Shown here: piece after piece, positions 6,501 to 7,128 of the stretch
Layout of the letters: each line of letters opens with the position of its first letter
Position numbering within the stretch: position 1 is the stretch's first letter
Assembly: GCA_023247135.1 (NCBI GenBank)
Contig: JAHFHB010000098.1
Location: forward strand, 1-7,128
Length of the DNA: 7,128 nucleotides
Direction of reading: 5' to 3'
Source of the DNA: Candidatus Omnitrophota bacterium
Lineage (GTDB): Bacteria > Omnitrophota > Omnitrophia > Omnitrophales > Aquincolibacteriaceae
The notes under the pieces: model-generated
What the model was told of the DNA's origin: nothing
The model's database searches: none
The model's input: the letters and a program-made list of their open reading frames with translations, nothing else
Program-made: the position numbers and the translations under genes

Positions 6501-7128
6501 TGTGTCATTACGGGTGTTTAATGATGGCGACGGGTATTACGGCGTGTCTGATTTTTCGGTGGAGCTCAGCGTAGCAGAACAGGAACGTCTTAAAAATCAT
6601 TTTATAGATCCGGCGACGGGCAATGCTCGCGCGGCCACGCGGCAAGCCGAACTCGAAAAAATCGTTAACGCTTTTGAAGAGTACCTGACCTTTCCGGGTT
6701 GGGACTTGGTGCCTGCGCCGTCTAACGCGGCTGCTAAACCCAATGCGGAGCAAGGGTTCAAGTGCTCCAACTGCATGGATTGGTCGCGCACCCTGGCTGT
6801 CTTCGTTAAATTTCTCGAGACCCAAGGCTGGCTGCAGTTTAACCAGCTGTATGGGTATGCTACAACCGCCGAATTGAATCGACACATTGCCGTTGCCCTC
6901 AGCGGTGCAACCCCGGTCACCGATCCGGAATCCGCAGAGGCTCAGGCGGACCTGATTGTGATAGATGCCTGGTTCAAGGATTTTAAACTGCCCATCGCGC
7001 TGATTTCATTTGCAGAATGGCAAACACAACTGTTGCATCCGTCTTTGTATTATGAGCCCACGGCCACTGCTTTTTATGCCGGAACCGAGTATGCCCCCAC
7101 CGTAGGGGATGCGCTAAACAACAACTAT
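1..7128 (+). CDS. Internal fragment of a giant multidomain kinase/protease/FHA protein (partial at both ends)
   Basis: Frame 1 has no stop codon in any of its 2376 codons, so both ends of the gene lie outside the window. The frame is real because family motifs occur along its whole length: a UbiB-like HLYPHFGN at residues 27-34, HRD/DFG kinase motifs at 597-621 and 1378-1402, HEYGH at 869-873, FHA S-x-x-H and SKNGT at 2107-2135, and a possible Cys-His-Asp triad at 2258/2295/2322. At least eight modules are joined by linkers carrying R-[S/A]-E-[M/T]-[R/P] tags. No signal peptide can be judged without the N terminus. Two hydrophobic segments (residues 814-829 and 1009-1026) could touch or cross a membrane. 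The chain likely combines phosphorylation, phosphopeptide binding and proteolysis; this is inferred from the domains. Several proteins fused by assembly error is the alternative, but the unbroken frame and repeated cassettes argue against it. Confidence 0.93.
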   Translation, partial: MVPVDARSFLHSLGVILRQYHDAGFYHLYPHFGNFGLKDGADLAKIMPADLVIRDMGSTSERSRLPGPPQEKTALAATHRLLDITKVLRYLRRTDRPLSNLYTLEKEFLQGYFGAAAGERVYKDAISYTFYMYLDPYFLENRYRDDAEEAVFDFNQPQHESYRKLLKELTAVEDSSENPMSRAEMRTNPEAATLSFETARQRAERIKTMGRQDVAALFAHVLKNDLNPMNLALQFFKIAAENKVAVPDEKKSAKIHTLSHRAEKAADFLEEVTENLYYIGPQTDMGALATRHTTPALGQAVDGWTERDWDSAKLTSGEREILNQQGLDLPVLVPALKAQFRSFYTRIPLADTQGGLTIDFEKLEPQYRKLETFVTEVIRALRDGNESMRSVLARMNIEMAPAATLAAARSETRAVIENGKLVAETPGDFLQLLKEQKIRLIYNAREAALWAVPDYLGWPLLPAWFVPKVELKLTGPGLRNRPRRIFVMPGQRGSIKISEAPIDAINTGHPDQFEFEKGALQTLAELVPDLVRGREISPIVESGVLDGWEYMVLDTPADAVDLMDLQNDKGISFQRRLEILIKTGRILQKLNQAGWIHRDVKHENILVGDHGKGEVQLIDFGIALPASSVAGELHTQDIKKLAWAAEYFLTDTLMTESLAPEFVKREEIHALLEIRNWDELLGRLESWRARASAEPRSEMRISRNADQGKSQAVNPGEENPAEEPVRSQLLQRGFAMAQQKIILDTAEWLIRSFRPLDEAEDVPLSAAEREKMLQLASSVYALRLRDIPWRFGKIFASYFHFEKDLIKQNVKTPVLRWIFLLLLLPLSAVESLLNEFRMVIFSRASVFARRYIFVSGKALERQFKAIILHEYGHRFEIELNKLGTNNGFVAIHLLESARVPFQLEAMAQFFPDNAVMAGMQDFKSGGMDLAMSNFFTRRSSEFIENYLKTSKRVLFKERTQSPVAERGIVLLQSGLLILKARIRALFDREAKPVRPKEWFRVREDYYAQAYLAGVVVALVSFAYPALTDKAKYRLTKRFLALSTNLGPVLAWHELKKEQERVDRGIPVNAGFELVPKWTALYDMFLKEFGGTIPAVELFSKLASLSDVTCDAADRNEALEKGGRWIQRNRGQDVFSNEWRLTRVRTRDGKELEYLSLAIQKSPGQDFFEIATLRPQEGARHPDGGQAEKARSETRAVIENGKLVAETSGDFLRLLKERKIRLIYNAREAALRMVPDYLGWPLLPAWFVPKVELKLAGPGLRNRPRRIFMMPGQRGSIKISEAPIGAINTGRPDQFEFEKSALQTLAELVPDLMRDHEISSIVESGILDGWEYMVLDTPADAVDLMSLQYDENISFQRRLEILIKTGRILRKLNQAGWIHRDVKHENILVGDSGNGDVQLIDFGIALPASSVAVELHTQDIKKLAWEAEHFLTDAMLESLAPESVKREEIHALLEIRNWDELLGRLESWRARASAEPRSEMPLGGSLETTRASAEPRSEMPLGGSLETTRASAEPRSEMRASPALISPIKIYPADAKSILSQTSISGDPYPELGGPLTTDLLEQNGMAPAWKLMLQEFGRAREYYFSGRVFDIDKGHVATIAYVESINPDTGKLSRGRTRFVARTYYRSRSHGGQWRFLPSGKISRDHSGRLRIKKLGKGYSEESVTLDYEIQHALDFILRRNTIHRFENFLTRYLILIGTTKRPLVNGEESEGDDEDALSYDRQVDVNPSGPVLNSGPYPGERELTLPAQLGFSDPLMKPVYKNVIAQFDMLSDLYTDGVPDEYLQGDGQLTRLLTQRQGNIKFTKVDSRTFPAHTLKFYGVFGQVVKMLTVTEFEDGTKALYRYPRWEDRRPEAVTFEKSDGSSESLRVDLNDDRGLATVVLPNGMTQVFDQQHGLIKEIVNGVEREYHYGLVTVRVLHSADGNLEYSVIQDKLGRVMYGSIMNPHSPRTALGVRKSRPDFWDMTAPIYEYDDESGGYGDFLDSFESYVSLWRYYLGKTPMTQEFRKFFPEVPLDADVALIANEQQPPSFDPIAMVPIELGRAGLARVHILIGSAGQIRLDKIDGDTFEAGHEFVLLDGGTMTFSGGRKPTAEADHKIIFKKAFGVSNNHFKIYLKRTGNTIRIESSDLKSKNGTYFRGREIGETPESLHQVSLPAEARSEMRPAGPVSLRVFNDGDGYYGVSDFSVELSVAEQERLKNHFIDPATGNARAATRQAELEKIVNAFEEYLTFPGWDLVPAPSNAAAKPNAEQGFKCSNCMDWSRTLAVFVKFLETQGWLQFNQLYGYATTAELNRHIAVALSGATPVTDPESAEAQADLIVIDAWFKDFKLPIALISFAEWQTQLLHPSLYYEPTATAFYAGTEYAPTVGDALNNNY
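541..558 (+). repeat. Dispersed tag SRAEMR, first occurrence
   Basis: Codons read S-R-A-E-M-R at the end of the UbiB-like region, just before a Pro/Ala-containing linker (TNPEAAT). The last 11 bases, ccgagatgcgg, are shared with the tag at 2090-2100, so the match is at DNA as well as protein level. Confidence 0.6.
589..840 (+). other. Helical region, possibly a histidine-kinase dimerisation-like hairpin
   Basis: Residues 197-280 are predicted by eye to be two long helices. The first contains FAHVLKNDLNPMNLAL around His220, which loosely resembles the HisKA H-box (H-E-L-R-x-P-L). The second, HRAEKAADFLEEVTENLYYIG, resembles the packing helix of such hairpins. No ATP-binding HATPase domain with an N-box or G-box follows, so it would not be a complete histidine kinase. 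A plain helical linker explains it equally well. The assignment is weak. Confidence 0.25.
841..1224 (+). other. Unassigned helical stretch before kinase cassette 1
   Basis: Residues 281-408 contain a Trp-rich spot (DGWTERDWDSAKL), the segment GEREILNQQGLDLPVLVPAL, and a charged helix (EKLEPQYRKLETFVTEVIRALRDG). It ends in an Ala-rich linker (MAPAATLAAA) directly before the RSETR tag. I recognise no family. Confidence 0.5.
1225..2097 (+). repeat. Long direct repeat, copy 1 (kinase cassette)
   Basis: This 873-base block recurs at 3568-4437. It starts at the codons for RSETRAVIENGK and ends at RARASAEPRSEM, so its edges coincide with tag motifs. By eye about 260 of 290 residues match the second copy. 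The offset changes from 2343 to 2340 bases because of a one-codon length difference near FLTDTLMTESLAPE. Similarity stops sharply outside both borders. Confidence 0.95.
1438..2034 (+). other. Domain: Hanks-type (eukaryotic-like) Ser/Thr protein kinase, copy 1
   Basis: It would transfer the ATP gamma-phosphate to Ser/Thr. The candidate ATP-anchoring lysine is K496 (GSIKIS) and the alpha-C glutamate E514 or E516 (FEFEKGALQTL). A hinge-like GWEYMVLDTP follows. The catalytic loop is H597-R598-D599-V-K601-H-E-N604, and the metal-binding D619-F620-G621 lies in LIDFGIALP. D637 (TQDIKKLAW) may be the alpha-F aspartate. The glycine-rich loop is poor (PGQRGS), no APE motif is visible, and only about 80 residues separate DFG from the cassette end, so the C-lobe is shorter than usual. 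All core catalytic residues are present, so activity is plausible. The ~70 residues before the lysine (GDFLQLLKEQKIRLIYNAREAAL...) belong to the cassette but to no known domain. Confidence 0.88.
2065..2100 (+). repeat. Tag ARASAEPRSEMR with hairpin DNA, end of cassette 1
   Basis: The DNA at 2065-2097 is identical to 4405-4437, and near-copies lie at 4462-4494 and 4519-4551. Bases 2078-2092 form a perfect stem of six pairs around a three-base loop (cggagc ctc gctccg). It is a single unit here but is expanded to 2.6 units after cassette 2. Confidence 0.85.
2440..2487 (+). other. Hydrophobic segment upstream of the HExxH helix
   Basis: It encodes VLRWIFLLLLLPLSAV. The uncharged core is about 13 residues, short for a full membrane span, so a re-entrant or buried helix is also possible. 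Confidence 0.45.
3025..3078 (+). other. Second hydrophobic segment, possible transmembrane helix
   Basis: It encodes 18 uncharged residues, AYLAGVVVALVSFAYPAL, preceded by an acidic/basic stretch and followed by TDKAKYRLTKR. The basic flank would fit a membrane-interface anchor. A buried core helix of the peptidase is the alternative. Confidence 0.4.
3526..3567 (+). repeat. REP-like palindromic element inserted in frame
   Basis: Bases 3529-3541 are a near-perfect palindrome: ggtgcc, one base, ggcacc. A G-rich tract with ggggacaggca follows and then another ggcac at 3564-3568. On the minus strand this reads gtgcc...tgcctgtccccc...ggtgcctggcacc. From memory that style is typical of REP elements mobilised by Y1 (IS200/IS605-like, RAYT) transposases in several bacterial phyla. 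It is translated in frame as EGARHPDGGQAEKA, a charged Gly/Pro linker unlike its surroundings, and has no counterpart before cassette 1. No transposase gene is in the window. Confidence 0.55.
3568..4437 (+). repeat. Long direct repeat, copy 2 (kinase cassette)
   Basis: This is the second copy of 1225-2097, 870 bases long. It starts with the RSETR tag directly after the REP-like element and runs into the 57-bp tandem repeat. Differences from copy 1 are scattered substitutions, both silent and amino-acid changing, plus one codon missing near residue 1420. The frame is kept throughout. Confidence 0.95.
3781..4374 (+). other. Domain: Hanks-type Ser/Thr protein kinase, copy 2
   Basis: The architecture matches copy 1, with every key residue retained: K1277 (GSIKIS), H1378-R-D1380-V-K-H-E-N1385 and D1400-F-G1402. 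Substitutions fall elsewhere, for example W to R and A to M in the N-terminal part (LWAVPDY to LRMVPDY), D-K-G to D-E-N before the FQRRLEIL helix, and H-G-K to S-G-N in the turn between catalytic loop and DFG. Conserved catalytic residues amid about 10% divergence suggest that both copies are kept active. The same short C-lobe and missing APE motif apply. Two near-identical kinases in one chain could phosphorylate each other or different partners; this is inference. Confidence 0.88.
4406..4552 (+). repeat. Perfect 57-bp tandem repeat, 2.6 copies
   Basis: Units at 4406-4462 and 4463-4519 are identical, and 4520-4552 repeats the first 33 bases exactly. Fifty-seven bases are 19 codons, so the repeat is translated in phase as TRASAEPRSEMPLGGSLET. 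Each unit contains a six-pair hairpin (first at 4418-4432). Gcctcgag pairs with ctcgggc of the next unit around an acaa loop, with one bulged T (first at 4451-4469). Perfect identity implies recent expansion or ongoing homogenisation. The peptide is probably an unstructured linker. Confidence 0.95.
4555..5397 (+). other. Unassigned module after the tandem repeat
   Basis: Residues 1519-1799 are of unknown family. Visible parts are SPIKIYPADA, a helix (PAWKLMLQEFGRAREYY), and a beta-rich stretch (FSGRVFDIDKGHVATIAYVE...RTRFVARTYYRS). This is followed by GGQWRFLPSGKISRDHSGRLRIKKLGKGYSEES, a helix (EIQHALDFILRRN), an acidic linker (EESEGDDEDA, 5122-5151) and a Pro/Gly-rich stretch. The R/K-rich, Tyr-rich beta part looks like a small compact domain. 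I see no catalytic motif. Confidence 0.5.
5398..5826 (+). other. Beta-rich region resembling degenerate RHS/YD repeats
   Basis: Residues 1800-1942 show short strands separated by Asp/Gly turns: FEDGTKALYRYPRWEDRRPEAV, LPNGMTQVFDQQHGLIKEIV, VEREYHYG, and SADGNLEYSVIQDKLGRVMYG. The spacing of D/N-G turns followed by Y/F and G-x-[I/V] recalls YD repeats of RHS and teneurin-type shells. The canonical YDxxGRL is only approximated (IQDKLGRVMYG). It could be another beta-propeller-like or beta-sheet domain. Confidence 0.38.
5827..6135 (+). other. Unassigned linker region before the FHA domain
   Basis: Residues 1943-2045 contain an acidic aromatic patch (YEYDDESGGYGDFLDSFESYVSLWRYYLG), a short helix and a Pro-rich stretch (NEQQPPSFDPIAMVPIEL). 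No family is recognised. Confidence 0.45.
6136..6435 (+). other. Domain: FHA (forkhead-associated), phosphothreonine reader
   Basis: FHA domains bind phosphothreonine peptides. The conserved elements are present in order: G2087-R2088 (FSGGRK), S2107-x-x-H2110 (VSNNHFKI), and D2128...S2131-K-N2133-G2134-T2135 with G2139 (DLKSKNGTYFRG). Strands fit the beta-sandwich (FVLLDGGTMTFSGG, HKIIFKK, HFKIYLKRTGNTIRIES). The strand GR is preceded by a less typical N-terminal part from about residue 2046. All canonical peptide-binding residues remain, so binding is plausible. FHA domains commonly partner with Ser/Thr kinases, so this one may recognise sites made by the two kinases in the same chain. That link is inferred. 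Confidence 0.82.
6466..6489 (+). repeat. Tag AEARSEMR after the FHA domain
   Basis: The codons read A-E-A-R-S-E-M-R. The 24 bases match the tag at 2077-2100 at 21 positions. It sits between the FHA domain and the next beta segment (AGPVSLRVFNDGDGYYG), again at a domain boundary. Confidence 0.75.
6490..7128 (+). other. Putative transglutaminase/papain-like cysteine domain (cut by the window end)
   Basis: Residues 2164-2376. A beta segment and a charged helix (ATRQAELEKIVNAFEEYL) lead to GFKCSNCMDWSRTLAVFVKFLETQGW. Cys2258 at the start of a helix fits a thiol nucleophile. His2295 (NRHIAVAL) and Asp2322 (DLIVIDAWF), each beginning a hydrophobic strand, match the Cys-His-Asp order of the transglutaminase-like fold, where strand H-x-x-V and D-x-W are typical. 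Such a domain would cleave or cross-link peptides. Cys2255 with Cys2258 gives a CxxC, so a metal site or redox pair is the main alternative. The remainder (WQTQLLHPSLYYEPTATAFYAG) runs off the window. Confidence 0.5.

Overview
The window is one piece of a single, very large protein-coding gene on the + strand. Frame 1 stays open from base 1 to base 7128, giving 2376 codons with no stop. Recognisable protein folds appear in that frame from the first 30 codons to the last 60. Neither the start codon nor the stop codon is in the window, and there is no intergenic DNA, RNA gene, promoter or terminator. Base composition is moderate, slightly GC-rich by eye.

Layout by codon: (1) residues 1 to about 180, the end of a degenerate kinase-like fold resembling UbiB/ABC1 (H-x-Y-P-H-F-G-N, then D-M-G); (2) a helical region, residues 197-280, with a weak histidine-kinase dimerisation look, then an unassigned helical stretch; (3) kinase cassette 1, residues 409-699, with HRD, N and DFG motifs; (4) a module with an HEYGH zinc-metallopeptidase motif and two hydrophobic segments, residues 701 to about 1175; (5) kinase cassette 2, residues 1190-1479, about 90% identical to cassette 1; (6) a perfect 57-bp (19-residue) tandem repeat; (7) an unassigned region, then a beta-rich stretch resembling degenerate RHS/YD repeats; (8) an FHA (phosphothreonine-binding) domain near residues 2046-2145; (9) a C-terminal segment with a possible Cys-His-Asp triad of transglutaminase/papain type.

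Short peptide tags of the form R-[S/A]-E-[M/T]-[R/P] sit between modules. One starts each kinase cassette, another ends each cassette, and others lie after the UbiB-like region and after the FHA domain. The DNA of these tags is also conserved and can form a hairpin. A REP-like palindromic stretch lies in frame immediately upstream of kinase cassette 2. Together these suggest a protein assembled by in-frame insertion and duplication of modules at short repeats.

Two kinase domains, a phosphothreonine reader and two putative hydrolase/transferase domains in one chain suggest a self-contained signalling and protein-processing machine. Giant multidomain genes of this type are known from uncultured, possibly predatory bacteria such as Candidatus Omnitrophota. 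That is my best guess for the source, but it rests on style and not on a marker gene.
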